Below are positions 1 to 9,006 of a DNA stretch of 64,000 nucleotides, one piece after another (the first letter of the stretch is position 1; the number at the start of each line of letters is the position of its first letter). Source of the DNA: Treponema sp. (GTDB taxonomy: Bacteria; Spirochaetota; Spirochaetia; Treponematales; Breznakiellaceae). The stretch is from contig WQXU01000003.1 in the NCBI GenBank assembly GCA_009781635.1, positions 78,364 to 142,363 on the forward strand, in the 5' to 3' direction. Position numbers and translations under genes: made by a program. The notes beneath the pieces are model-generated. The model ran no database searches and had not been told where the DNA came from. It saw only the letters and a list, made by a program, of their open reading frames with translations.

Positions 1-3000
1 CAGGAGATACAATAAGGCAGGCAAATAGTAAGACTCTTACACTGGAAACAGTGGCAATTTTAAATCTTGTTATAAATGATAGCTCCTGGATTATAGGCGG
101 AGATATAAATGAACCTGAAGATCTTAAAAAGTTTACCGGTTATTACGGCGCTTTAATTCTTAAAGAAGATACAAAACTTTTTGTACACGATATATATTTT
201 AAAGGTATTTCGGATACTCAAAAATTCAGTTTTAGCAATACAGGAAATGTAACCATTGATATTAAAGGCGATGCGCAAATAGCGGATAACGAAAAAGTTG
301 ATATAAAGCCTGATGATCTTCCGTATCTTGTGTTTGAGATGACAGGAGAAAATCCTTTAATTCCGCAGAACCTTATAGCAGATCAGGCAATTGGTAATCT
401 TCGCATAACAGAAAACTCTCAAACTGTTCTTTCTACCAATAATGCGGATAAAACAATTCATATAAGAGGCGAAGTTTTATTATTCCCGCAGAGCGCTCCT
501 GCAGGATTGGAAGCTGGCGATCATGATATTGTACTGTATGCGGCTTTAACAGGTCAAAGAAATTTAAGTGAATTTCAGCATGTTGGATCGGATTCAATAA
601 AATACACACGCTGGGAAAAATATACAGATGCTTCAAGTTATCCCATCAACCCAGATACAAGTATGGATACCTATGTTTTCAGGCAGGCTTCAGGCAGGAA
701 AGTGTCTTTTGCAAAAGATGAGTATGATGAATCAGATGATCCGGTATTTTTTGAAATTGTTGGCCATACAGTATGGCGCGAGTTTGAATGCTGGGATGTT
801 CAAGGCGCTACAATACAATTTTCCATGCATCCGCATCAGCATATTGTTCTTGAAAAATTCTCAATCGGTATGTCAGGTGATAACGTTGATGAAAATAATT
901 TTATAACAGTCACAAGATTAACAGAAAATCACGGTGTAAATCCTTACAGATATGAATTTAATAAACATGGAGAGCCTCCTGTAGCTCCGGGGGATCTTGG
1001 TTCTTATGCTATACCTGTATATCCAATACCTCCGAATCTCAAGGCAACGCCCCAGGCAGAACAGGAAAAATACTGGAACATTAGCATCATTTTTGAGCAT
1101 AATCCTGTTGACCCGCTGGGTAACTTCAGAAATGTAAGAATGTACTTTAGTCATTCAACAAACAGCGATCCGATTTTTATTGAAGATTCGGTATTCTTCC
1201 GGATTATTCCGTACTATGATTCAGCTTTAGAATTGGGTTACTTTAATTATAACTGGCTCAGAGGATTGGAACCAAGAACGATTCTCTACAGTTTTACAGA
1301 AGACTATACAGGGGAAGGAAGATTAAACAGAATAAGGGTTCAGACAAATTACATATTAAACGGTAATTTCACTGGATTTGATGTATATATAGAAGGATAC
1401 GAGATAGAAAGAAATAGGCCTTCTAATGATGAAAAATTTAATGGTTTTGATAGTGGCTTTCAGCTTGTCAGCTATTGGACAAAAACAGAATTTGACAGAG
1501 ATTCATTCTATATTTATCTTAAACCAAAATTGGAAATGGAACTTGATACCGGTAGCACTCCAGTCTGGAGCGTTAGAAATAACCCCAATCTAAGGGATAC
1601 TGTAAAAGGAATACGTGTTGGAGTACCGGGTATTGATATAGATATAAAGCCTTTTGACACCATTCCTCCGCGCATTAAATATACTCTTACTCTTCCAGGT
1701 CATGATGAAACATATGTGCGAATGTCCGAAGCTGTTGAAGAAGGTGTATTCAGCCGTGATGTCGTTAAATGGCCAGAACCTACAATAGGATATACGTTTA
1801 CATGGCAATATTTACCTATAGAAAGAGCTTCAAGAGATTTTTCGCTGGAAGTAAATCCTGCCAATCTTGGGTATCTTTTGGGACAGAATCCGCTTGGAAT
1901 AACAGAACTTTTTAATTTGGACATTAAGAATAATGTACATAACGATCAATATTTCAGAATTAATAATATGGTAGATCAGGGACAGCGCGCGATGGACTGG
2001 AGCGATCGTTCCATAGACGGAGATTTTAGCCTGTATTACAAGGGACCGAAATATCCTCTTAACTGGGGTTATACAGAGTATGCAAGGGTAACAGGGAACA
2101 GTCATTTAAGGGATAAATATCCTGAATTTATCGCTGATGAAGAAATGGCGGAAACTAAAGATGGTGTTATTTCTATAGACCGTGTATTTATGCCGCCTAA
2201 CAAACTCCTTACTGTTGAAATGATGGATGCTCTTGCTAATGGAAATGGACATCTTGTTACACCTGACAGATTTACTGCAGGAGAACCTGTTATTCGCCGT
2301 GTAACGGATGTCCTTGTATCAATTCCTCCAACTGAAAGTGATTCTGAAAATTATTTTGCATGGCCTGTATGGGTAAGAGATGAAAAGGAGCCTAATCCTG
2401 AAGGATTTAATGACAACAACGGTGAGTTCTGGGGACAGATAAATACAGATACTGCGATTATATGGGATTTTGACGGAACTAAATATCTTGAAAGAAGTGA
2501 AAATCTAATCATTCAAGTAAGGCTTAATAATGCCTTAAATTACGGCCTTAATTTGCTTTATGGTTTTGATGTTGATGTAAAGCACCGTAATCCTGCAGTT
2601 CGCGCAGAAAGGGGCACAAGCGCCGGAGGTTTATGGCTTGCCGATTCGAATGTAACAGCTCCTGACTTTTACCCTAATTTCTTTATGGTTCCTAAATTAT
2701 TTTCTACAGAACCTGTTCTCCCTCAAGCATCCGCATCGTCTCTTTTTACATATAGAATTGATTCAGAAAATTTCTCAAACGGCGGCAAATTTGAATTCCT
2801 TCTTAGACTTCAGGGCATTGGCGGCACTGCTTCCTATCTTTCCATCGCGCGCCTTGACATTCCGCGCGGAGCTGCAATTCCCGCTAATTGGTACACTCTT
2901 GTGCGCCCCTTCAGTTTTGACATACAGAACATACGGCTTCAGCGCGGCGGCGTTACCATCCTGAACAATGTCATTAATTCTGATGCGCGGGAAGTTACCT

Positions 3001-3230
3001 ATCTGCGCTACAATCTTTTAAGGCCGGGCAGGGTAACAATTCAGGTTCACACGCTGGACGGAACACTTGTAAGATCCATAAGGCGCAACGAGTACCGCGA
3101 GAAAGGCGAATATACTGATGCCTGGGACGGCACCAACAACAGCGGAAGACCTGTTGCAAGGGGAATGTATTTTATACGTGTTGTCGGCCCTGATATAGAC
3201 GAGATCAGAAAGGTAATGGTTGTCAGATAA
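1..3230 (+). CDS. Large secreted protein with FlgD-like C-terminal domain (5' end outside window)
   Basis: The frame is open from base 3 to the TAA at 3228-3230, so the 5' end lies outside the window; a GTG at 51 is internal and there is no reason to start there. About 1,075 residues are visible. Most are a beta-rich, Asn/Asp/Tyr-rich sequence with no family I recognise. The last 70 residues (LRPGRVTIQV...DGTLVRS...WDGTNNSGRPVARGMYF) match the FlgD Ig-like fold that caps many large secreted spirochaete proteins. The stop overlaps the era start codon by one base (TAATG), so era is probably translationally coupled to it. Function is unknown; an extracellular or outer-membrane location is inferred from the composition and tail. 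Confidence 0.75.
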   Translation, partial: GDTIRQANSKTLTLETVAILNLVINDSSWIIGGDINEPEDLKKFTGYYGALILKEDTKLFVHDIYFKGISDTQKFSFSNTGNVTIDIKGDAQIADNEKVDIKPDDLPYLVFEMTGENPLIPQNLIADQAIGNLRITENSQTVLSTNNADKTIHIRGEVLLFPQSAPAGLEAGDHDIVLYAALTGQRNLSEFQHVGSDSIKYTRWEKYTDASSYPINPDTSMDTYVFRQASGRKVSFAKDEYDESDDPVFFEIVGHTVWREFECWDVQGATIQFSMHPHQHIVLEKFSIGMSGDNVDENNFITVTRLTENHGVNPYRYEFNKHGEPPVAPGDLGSYAIPVYPIPPNLKATPQAEQEKYWNISIIFEHNPVDPLGNFRNVRMYFSHSTNSDPIFIEDSVFFRIIPYYDSALELGYFNYNWLRGLEPRTILYSFTEDYTGEGRLNRIRVQTNYILNGNFTGFDVYIEGYEIERNRPSNDEKFNGFDSGFQLVSYWTKTEFDRDSFYIYLKPKLEMELDTGSTPVWSVRNNPNLRDTVKGIRVGVPGIDIDIKPFDTIPPRIKYTLTLPGHDETYVRMSEAVEEGVFSRDVVKWPEPTIGYTFTWQYLPIERASRDFSLEVNPANLGYLLGQNPLGITELFNLDIKNNVHNDQYFRINNMVDQGQRAMDWSDRSIDGDFSLYYKGPKYPLNWGYTEYARVTGNSHLRDKYPEFIADEEMAETKDGVISIDRVFMPPNKLLTVEMMDALANGNGHLVTPDRFTAGEPVIRRVTDVLVSIPPTESDSENYFAWPVWVRDEKEPNPEGFNDNNGEFWGQINTDTAIIWDFDGTKYLERSENLIIQVRLNNALNYGLNLLYGFDVDVKHRNPAVRAERGTSAGGLWLADSNVTAPDFYPNFFMVPKLFSTEPVLPQASASSLFTYRIDSENFSNGGKFEFLLRLQGIGGTASYLSIARLDIPRGAAIPANWYTLVRPFSFDIQNIRLQRGGVTILNNVINSDAREVTYLRYNLLRPGRVTIQVHTLDGTLVRSIRRNEYREKGEYTDAWDGTNNSGRPVARGMYFIRVVGPDIDEIRKVMVVR

Positions 3231-4120
3231 TGGAAAATAAAAAATGCGCCTTCGCTGCTATTGTCGGGCGCCCAAGCGTGGGAAAGTCTACGCTTCTTAA
3301 TAAAATGTGCGGCGAGAAAGTTGCCATTGTAAGCAGGGTTCCGCAGACAACGCGCAATGCAATAAGGGGAATTGTTAACAGGGCAGAGGGACAGCTTATT
3401 TTTGTTGATACGCCGGGGCGGCATTACGGCGAAAAAAAAATGAATAAAAAACTGATGGAAGTCTCTAACCGCGCCCTGGCGGAATGCGATCTTGTCCTTT
3501 ATATAATGGATGCAAGCCGCGCGCCGGGTGCCGAAGAAGAAGAAATTGCATCTCTTTTAACCCCCTTATCTGATAAAACAATCGCTGCCGTAAACAAGAT
3601 GGATGTCCCGGGAGCCGATTTTAACCGCTGCAGGGAATTTTTATCCTCGTTTCTGCCTCAGCTGCCGGAAGAAAGATGTTTTGCAATTTCAGCTAACACA
3701 GGCGCCGGTATAGAAGAACTTTTAAATGCTCTTTTTAACATGGCAGGGGAGGGGCCGCCTCTTTACACAGACGATTATTACACAGACCAGGACACGCAGT
3801 TTCGTATCGCGGAAATTATCAGAGAGCATGCAATAAACAGGCTGCGTCAGGAACTGCCTCATTCCCTGTATGTAGACATTGCCGATATGGAATTAAGGGA
3901 AAATAAACTTTGGGTAAGGGCCTTTATTATTGTAGAGCGCGATTCCCAGAAGGGCATGGTTGTAGGCAAGGGCGGTGAAATGATAAAGGCGATACGTCTT
4001 GGCGCTCTAAAGGATTTAAAACGCATTTTTGAATGGAAGATCGATCTTGATCTGCGCGTAAAAACCGGCAAGGACTGGCGGCAAAGCGATCATACCCTTC
4101 GCAGAATTATTGAACGTTAA
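3230..4120 (+). CDS. era: GTPase Era
   Basis: Ribosome-assembly GTPase that binds the 3' end of 16S rRNA during 30S maturation. The 296 residues are the usual Era length. The GTP-binding motifs are all present: G1 GRPSVGKST (13-21), G2 around QTTRNAIRG, G3 DTPG (60-63), G4 NKMD (122-125). The C-terminal third is a type II KH domain with VVGKGGEMIK. The ATG overlaps the stop of the preceding secreted-protein gene by one base, an unusual partner for era that probably reflects read-through organisation rather than shared function. It converges on thrH with only 2 bases between the stop codons. Confidence 0.96.
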   Translation: MENKKCAFAAIVGRPSVGKSTLLNKMCGEKVAIVSRVPQTTRNAIRGIVNRAEGQLIFVDTPGRHYGEKKMNKKLMEVSNRALAECDLVLYIMDASRAPGAEEEEIASLLTPLSDKTIAAVNKMDVPGADFNRCREFLSSFLPQLPEERCFAISANTGAGIEELLNALFNMAGEGPPLYTDDYYTDQDTQFRIAEIIREHAINRLRQELPHSLYVDIADMELRENKLWVRAFIIVERDSQKGMVVGKGGEMIKAIRLGALKDLKRIFEWKIDLDLRVKTGKDWRQSDHTLRRIIER

Positions 4121-4122
4121 AA

Positions 4123-4725
4123 CTATTTTAAAAATTTATCAATTTCCGCAAGCAAATCTTCAAAAGTATCCATGCAGCTAAATATGGAATAATCTTTGCG
4201 GATTTGATCAGGAGCCCTGAACAGGCAGCCGGAATCAGCTTCTCTTATCATTGCAAGATCGTTAAATGAATCCCCTGCGGCAAAAACGCGCATATTCATC
4301 GCTTTGAATGCTTTTATAGCTTCCCTTTTGCCGTTATGCTGACGTAATTTATAACCTGTAATTGTTCCGTCGTCTGCAACCTTAAGCGAATTGCAAAACA
4401 GGGAAGGCCATGCAAGCTTTGCCATAAGAGGTTTTGCGAATTCTTCAAAAGTATCCGAAAGAATTATAAGCTGGCTTCTTTCGCGTACTGCATTGGAAAA
4501 CTCAAGCGCGCCCGGCAGGACTTTCATGCTTGAAATCACACGCTGAATATCGGGAAGTTTCAGATTGTTTTTGTTAAGGATATCAAGACGGAAACTCATC
4601 AGTTTATTGTAATCCGGCTCATCCCTTGTTGTACGGCTTAATTCGGGAATACCGGAGGCCTGGGAAAATGTAATCCATATTTCGGGGACAAGGACACCCT
4701 CAAGATCAAGACAAACAATGTTCAT
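4123..4725 (-). CDS. thrH: ThrH-type phosphoserine phosphatase / homoserine phosphotransferase
   Basis: HAD-superfamily enzyme of 200 residues. ThrH proteins remove phosphate from phosphoserine (last step of serine synthesis) and can pass it to homoserine. HAD motif I is DLEGVL (6-11), in which the nucleophile Asp is followed by L-E-G as is typical of ThrH; motif II is in LIILSDTFEEF; motif III/IV is AAGDSFNDLAMI. The gene is divergent from birA with only 20 bases between start codons. No Shine-Dalgarno is visible; a TATTAT hexamer ends 6 bases before the ATG, so the mRNA may be leaderless. ThrH versus a generic SerB-like phosphatase is judged from length and motif I. Confidence 0.85.
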   Translation of the reverse strand: MNIVCLDLEGVLVPEIWITFSQASGIPELSRTTRDEPDYNKLMSFRLDILNKNNLKLPDIQRVISSMKVLPGALEFSNAVRERSQLIILSDTFEEFAKPLMAKLAWPSLFCNSLKVADDGTITGYKLRQHNGKREAIKAFKAMNMRVFAAGDSFNDLAMIREADSGCLFRAPDQIRKDYSIFSCMDTFEDLLAEIDKFLK

Positions 4726-4745
4726 GCGGGTATAATAGCATAATT
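4726..4745. promoter_or_regulatory. Divergent thrH/birA promoter core
   Basis: The whole 20-base gap is occupied by overlapping -10 boxes. On the plus strand TATAAT (4731-4736) lies 9 bases before the birA ATG; on the minus strand TATTAT (4737-4732) lies 6 bases before the thrH ATG. Both -35 regions would fall inside the opposite gene and match poorly. Neither gene has room for a Shine-Dalgarno sequence. Confidence 0.5.
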
Positions 4746-5519
4746 ATGGTGACTTTGAAAATACATAATCCGTATAAATCGCCGGTTTATCATATAAAAA
4801 CAGCGTCAAGCACAATGGATATTTCAAAAAAACTTGCAGATGACGGAGCCTTGCATGGAACTGTAATCACGGCGGATTTTCAGGAAGCGGGGCGCGGGCG
4901 CAAACATGACAGAATATGGGAGATGGAAAGGGAGGAAAATCTGCCTTTTACAATCCTTCTGCGTTATAAATACATGGAAGATATTCCCCCCGCATTAACC
5001 CTGCGCACAGGTCTTGCAGTTTTATCCGCAATCGAAGATTTTTCTCCGCAGCTTAAGGGCAGTGTTATGCTCAAATGGCCTAACGACATCATGATTGGTT
5101 CAAAAAAGGCGGCAGGGATTTTGTGCGAGGCTGCAAATGGAAATGTTCATATCGGTATCGGAATAAACGTGGCGCAAAAAACATTTCCACAGCATTTGAA
5201 TGAAAAGGCAACAAGTATCGCTCTTGCCGCAGGTTCCAATAATGAAGTTTCCGATCGTTTTGATTTACTGGAAAAAATTTTATTGGAACTCTATAACGAG
5301 TTTGAAAGGCCGCAGGAAGAGAGCTGGAAGCTTCGTATCGAAAAAAGATTATATAAAAAGGGCGAATATGTTTTATTTACAGAAGGAGCTGCAGATTCAG
5401 GCAGGGATGTAAGGGGAAAGCTTGCAGGAATTACAGACAGCGGTGAACTTTTAATTGTGCCTGAAGGAGAAAGCATGCCGCAAAGTTTTATTTCAGGTGA
5501 ATTGAGGTTTGATATTTAG
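4746..5519 (+). CDS. birA: Biotin--[acetyl-CoA-carboxylase] ligase
   Basis: Transfers biotin via biotinyl-AMP to the lysine of biotin-dependent carboxylases or decarboxylases. The 257 residues show the ligase core: GRGRKHDRIW (biotinyl-AMP loop, normally GRGRxGRxW), KWPNDIMIGSKKAAGIL (catalytic Lys region) and a C-terminal SH3-like domain (GKLAGITDSGELLI). There is no N-terminal winged helix, so this is a monofunctional (class I) ligase that does not act as the biotin operon repressor. The start sits 9 bases after a TATAAT, leaving essentially no leader. Confidence 0.93.
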   Translation: MVTLKIHNPYKSPVYHIKTASSTMDISKKLADDGALHGTVITADFQEAGRGRKHDRIWEMEREENLPFTILLRYKYMEDIPPALTLRTGLAVLSAIEDFSPQLKGSVMLKWPNDIMIGSKKAAGILCEAANGNVHIGIGINVAQKTFPQHLNEKATSIALAAGSNNEVSDRFDLLEKILLELYNEFERPQEESWKLRIEKRLYKKGEYVLFTEGAADSGRDVRGKLAGITDSGELLIVPEGESMPQSFISGELRFDI

Positions 5520-5558
5520 TATGGTATACTTATATAAAATTTATAAAGGAAGTAGTTT

Positions 5559-6665
5559 ATGTCATCATTAAAAATTCCCGGCGCAGGTGCGCATGATTTA
5601 TTGGCGCTTGGAGCCCTTGTTACAAGGCTTGATCCCGGAATAATTCCCTTTGCGGAAGCGAACGAGTACCTGCTTCATGTCTCCGGCGGCGAATACAATG
5701 TTGCAACTAACCTTTCCACCTGCTTTGGCATGAAAACTGCAATCGCAAGCGCTATGGTAAATTATCCTATAGGAAAGCGGATTGAGGCAGCGGTACGGAA
5801 AGCGGGAGTTACTCCCTATTATAAATATTTTGAGCATGACGGAGTACGCGGCCCGAACATGGCAATTGTATGGAGCGACCGCGGACAGGGTGTGCGCGCG
5901 CCTGTTGTTTTTTATAACCGTTCAAATGAAGCGGCGCAGCAGCTAAAACCCGGAAGTTTTAACTGGGATGCGATTTTCAAAAACGGAGTTCGCTGGTTTC
6001 ACTCAGGCGGAATATTCAGCGCACTTTCTTCAACTACAAGCGAGCTTGTAATTGAAGCGATGCAGGCTGCCAAAAAACATGGAGCAATTGTCTCCTTCGA
6101 TTTAAACTACCGCGCGAAATTGTGGGCGATTGCCGCTGCGGAAGCAGGTCTTAGCGTATCACAGGCAAGCGAAGAGGCTGCAAAGACCCTGCGGAAAATA
6201 GTAAGTTATGTTGATGTGCTTGTGGGAAACGAAGAAGATCTTCAAAAGGGACTTGGGCTTAAGGGGCAGGATGTTGAAACAAAGGGAGAGCTTGATGCTT
6301 CTGCGTTTTTCGGCATGATAGAAAATGTTATAAAAGATTTCCCCAATATAAAAGCTGTTGCCACAACGCTGCGAGAAGTTCATTCAACAAACCGACATTC
6401 ATGGAGCGCGGTCCTCTGGCTTGATGGAAAAACATATCAGGCTCCTGCTTGCGAACTTGATGTATATGATCGTGTCGGAGGAGGGGATGGTTTTGCATCC
6501 GGACTTTTCTACGGCCTTATGTCAGGCAGGGCTCCGGAAGAATGCCTAAGGCTTGGCTGGGCACACGGCGCTCTTGTTACAACAACGCCTGGGGACACTT
6601 CCATGTTCAGCCTGGATCAGGTAGAAGCATTTGCAAAGGGCGGCTCTGCAAGAATCCAAAGATAA
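5559..6665 (+). CDS. kdgK: 2-keto-3-deoxygluconate kinase (PfkB family)
   Basis: PfkB sugar kinase of 368 residues, longer than ribokinase and typical of bacterial KDG kinases. It phosphorylates 2-keto-3-deoxy-D-gluconate before aldol cleavage to pyruvate and glyceraldehyde-3-phosphate. SFDLNYRAKLW is the family's substrate-side motif, and DRVGGGDGFASG is the C-terminal PfkB signature with its catalytic Asp (canonical DTxGAGD). An AAGGA ribosome site lies 8 bases before the ATG, and TATACT / TATAAAAT sequences lie in the 40-base gap after birA. uxaC, an upstream step of hexuronate catabolism, lies just beyond the inserted cassette, which supports the assignment. Confidence 0.85.
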   Translation: MSSLKIPGAGAHDLLALGALVTRLDPGIIPFAEANEYLLHVSGGEYNVATNLSTCFGMKTAIASAMVNYPIGKRIEAAVRKAGVTPYYKYFEHDGVRGPNMAIVWSDRGQGVRAPVVFYNRSNEAAQQLKPGSFNWDAIFKNGVRWFHSGGIFSALSSTTSELVIEAMQAAKKHGAIVSFDLNYRAKLWAIAAAEAGLSVSQASEEAAKTLRKIVSYVDVLVGNEEDLQKGLGLKGQDVETKGELDASAFFGMIENVIKDFPNIKAVATTLREVHSTNRHSWSAVLWLDGKTYQAPACELDVYDRVGGGDGFASGLFYGLMSGRAPEECLRLGWAHGALVTTTPGDTSMFSLDQVEAFAKGGSARIQR

Positions 6666-6684
6666 TTGATTGTTTTGGAAAACT

Positions 6685-6712
6685 CGATTATTTCAATGAA
6701 ATCATTTTTTTT
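6685..6712 (+). terminator. Possible weak terminator after kdgK
   Basis: A short imperfect hairpin (GATTATTTC / GAAATC) is followed by eight T residues at 6705-6712. The stem is AT-rich and weak. Confidence 0.35.
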
Positions 6713-6752
6713 ACGAAAATGAAGGTTTTCTTAAAAAATGATAAAATTGCTG

Positions 6753-6811
6753 TTTATGCTCTTTCAAATTTGGAGCATAAAAGAGCATAAAAGAGCATAA
6801 AAGAGCATAAA
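6753..6811. repeat. 10-bp tandem repeat forming an inverted repeat
   Basis: Three exact copies of AAGAGCATAA (6781-6810) follow a degenerate copy (6771-6780). An inverted copy TTTATGCTCTTT at 6753-6764 can pair with AAAGAGCATAAA at 6780-6791 or with the neighbouring copies. The element sits exactly at the 3' boundary of the AT-rich cassette, where two convergent transcripts meet, so it may act as a bidirectional terminator or mark an insertion boundary. Confidence 0.6.
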
Positions 6812-8437
6812 TTATTCTATGAACCATAATGCGTTTTTTCTTTCACCAATTAGCTTAACTTTCTTTTCATTTTTTAATTCTGAAACCAAGACTTGTATTT
6901 GTTTTCTTGAAAGGCTTGGTAAAACCTGTTGTAGTTCCATAAAAGGTGTACCTTTCTTTGCATTCGATTTAATATGTTTCAGCAACAGTTCTTTGTTTGT
7001 TTCTTTATCTAATCCAACAAGTCTGGTATGAATACCGGATTTACCTGTTGATTCATATAGACTTCTGGCTAATACATATTTTTTTCTGCCTGCAACTTCA
7101 ATTATTCCCCAATCAATTAACTTGTTTATATTTACTTGGATGTTTTTAAATCCAAGTATTTGTTTAGAAATTTTTTGTTCATGAAATAATGAATTGATTA
7201 TTAATAAATCTGCTATTATCATAGATTCAAGCTGTTCAATGTTAATTTTCTTTAACATTAATAATAATCTTTCATCATTAATTATTCCGTTTAATGTTAG
7301 AAAAACAAAATAATCATCAGTTCCGCTGAAATCCGGTAGTGGTTTAGCATCTTTTATACTCAATTCATAAATTAAATTCATTCCCTGCCCCGCACGTTCG
7401 ACTAATCCGCATAATGCAAGAATTGATGCAATACGACGGTTTCGAGGTGATTGAATATTAAGTATATTATCAATAGTAACTCCGGAAGGAAATCCGCCGG
7501 GGTTTTCAACAGTAAGTCTATCACGGTATTGACGAACGAATATACTTCCACTCATCTGATAATTTCTGTGACTTACAGCATTTAACAATGCTTCACGAAT
7601 TACCCTTTCGTTAAATGTTGGAACATCAAGAACAAATAATCCGTCCTGATAATGCTGTTTATCATTTCGTAAATTTACCAAATCCCATATTGCGTCAAAA
7701 CACGCAAAGAAGCCAATAGTGAATTCAACTCTTTGTTGTGCCGGTCCAGCGCTGTTTTTTGAACGGTATTCAAATATTATTTCTGCTTGCGGTAAATATT
7801 TCCGAAGAGCATTATTTGATCCGAATAATACTAATGCCGCATAGGTTATTTCGTTTTTTATTATAGCACCGCAGTCTATCATTAGTTGTTCAGTAGAGAG
7901 ATTTTTTAGCGTTTTATTTCCAGTTTTAAAAATCCATTGTTTTCTGAACGCTTCAACAGCATTTTTATCTAAATCTTTTATTGTCGCACCTTTACATATT
8001 TCATCAGAAAAGTCTTTTCCGCCTTCAATAAATATTCGTTGCATTTCTTTAGAAGACATCGGAACAAGACTGTCTCCTTTTCGCGACCATGTTACGCCAT
8101 CAACTTGCACTGGTAAGCCGATAGGACGGCTTGCAATTTCAAAAACCAGCACCCTTTTTCCGTTATGATTATATAGTTGAAAATCAACACGAACTAGTAG
8201 TTTTTCCATTAATCCATTTCTTGTTCTTTCAGGCTGAGCAAATGCGTTACTGCCTACAACTTGCCGCGGGCGTTTATCGGAAACTCCTAAAACGAATTTA
8301 CCTCCTCCGCAGTTTGCTAACGCGCAACAGTATTTTAACGCTGTATGAAATTCGAATTTATTTTTTGCTTCCTTGAATTCATAGTGTTCACCTTCGGGGG
8401 CTTTTAGGAGTTCTTCTATTGATTCGTTTGTTTTCAT
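6812..8437 (-). CDS. AlbA_2 (Schlafen-like) domain / GHKL-ATPase-like protein
   Basis: 541 residues. The N-terminus is an AlbA_2/Schlafen-type domain: HYEFKEA (18-24), then ALANCGGGKFVLGV (about 39-52). The centre has the GHKL-like fold often labelled as a RecG C-terminal-like domain: REALLNAVSHRNY (281-293, N-box) and ENPGGFP (311-317, G-box). The last 150 residues look like one or two winged helices. Proteins of this build are often annotated as transcriptional regulators or RecG-like helicases, but no helicase motifs are present. The ATG overlaps the stop of the PD-(D/E)XK-like gene by 4 bases, so the two form one translation-coupled unit. A defence role is inference from this partner, the AT-rich composition and the insertion-like position. 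Confidence 0.75.
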   Translation of the reverse strand: MKTNESIEELLKAPEGEHYEFKEAKNKFEFHTALKYCCALANCGGGKFVLGVSDKRPRQVVGSNAFAQPERTRNGLMEKLLVRVDFQLYNHNGKRVLVFEIASRPIGLPVQVDGVTWSRKGDSLVPMSSKEMQRIFIEGGKDFSDEICKGATIKDLDKNAVEAFRKQWIFKTGNKTLKNLSTEQLMIDCGAIIKNEITYAALVLFGSNNALRKYLPQAEIIFEYRSKNSAGPAQQRVEFTIGFFACFDAIWDLVNLRNDKQHYQDGLFVLDVPTFNERVIREALLNAVSHRNYQMSGSIFVRQYRDRLTVENPGGFPSGVTIDNILNIQSPRNRRIASILALCGLVERAGQGMNLIYELSIKDAKPLPDFSGTDDYFVFLTLNGIINDERLLLMLKKINIEQLESMIIADLLIINSLFHEQKISKQILGFKNIQVNINKLIDWGIIEVAGRKKYVLARSLYESTGKSGIHTRLVGLDKETNKELLLKHIKSNAKKGTPFMELQQVLPSLSRKQIQVLVSELKNEKKVKLIGERKNALWFIE

Positions 8438-8982
8438 GGGGTTGCTCCATATTCTAAGATATCAGAAAGCAACAAATGTTTAATATGTCCAGGGTCAGAT
8501 GCTGCAATAATATAAATATTTTCTTTATTTTTTATATTTGTATATTCTTCTTTAGAATTTTTAAATTCTTTTTGTACTTTTGAAAATGTATAATTGTAAA
8601 TTAATAAAATACCTAGCTTATAATTATACTCATTAATAAATTTATCAATTATATTCAAATCAGTGATAATTTGAAGTGTATTTTTTACTTCAATAATTGC
8701 TCCGTTACAACTGGTGGTTCCATGAATATGAAAGAGGAAATCTGGTATTTCGTTTTTATAATTTATTCTTCTTTTATTATCTAATACTCCATTTAAAGTT
8801 AATTCCTTACAATAGTTATCTTGTAGCTGTCTTATTCTGTGATATAGTTCATAACAAAAAACTCGTTCACTATTTAGTAATATTTGTTTATCATCTGTCG
8901 TAGGTACTTTAAAAAAATTATAGCCAACATGTTCAATAGTATCCAAAACTAACTTCAAGATATTATAGCTTATTATTTCCAT
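8434..8982 (-). CDS. Hypothetical protein with PD-(D/E)XK nuclease-like motif
   Basis: 182 residues, no family recognised. The order E45 (FCYELYHRIR), P80-D81 (IPDFLFHIHG), then E98-x-K100 (GAIIEVKN) is the arrangement of a PD-(D/E)XK nuclease core, with beta-strand-like sequence around D81 and E98. The C-terminal half is Lys/Asn/Ile-rich. Base composition is far more AT-rich than the neighbours (9 G/C in the 60 bases 8581-8640), a sign of recent acquisition. It is the first gene of a two-gene operon with the AlbA_2/GHKL protein (ATGA overlap). It may be the effector nuclease of a defence pair or an orphan restriction-type domain; the motif is seen, the activity is not proven. Confidence 0.6.
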   Translation of the reverse strand: MEIISYNILKLVLDTIEHVGYNFFKVPTTDDKQILLNSERVFCYELYHRIRQLQDNYCKELTLNGVLDNKRRINYKNEIPDFLFHIHGTTSCNGAIIEVKNTLQIITDLNIIDKFINEYNYKLGILLIYNYTFSKVQKEFKNSKEEYTNIKNKENIYIIAASDPGHIKHLLLSDILEYGATP

Positions 8983-9006
8983 GATTTATATCCTAACCTA
9001 AATTAA

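Noticed and set aside
6812..8437. ATP-dependent helicase RecG
   Set aside because: Only the GHKL-like domain often mislabelled as RecG C-terminal is present; no helicase motifs are seen.
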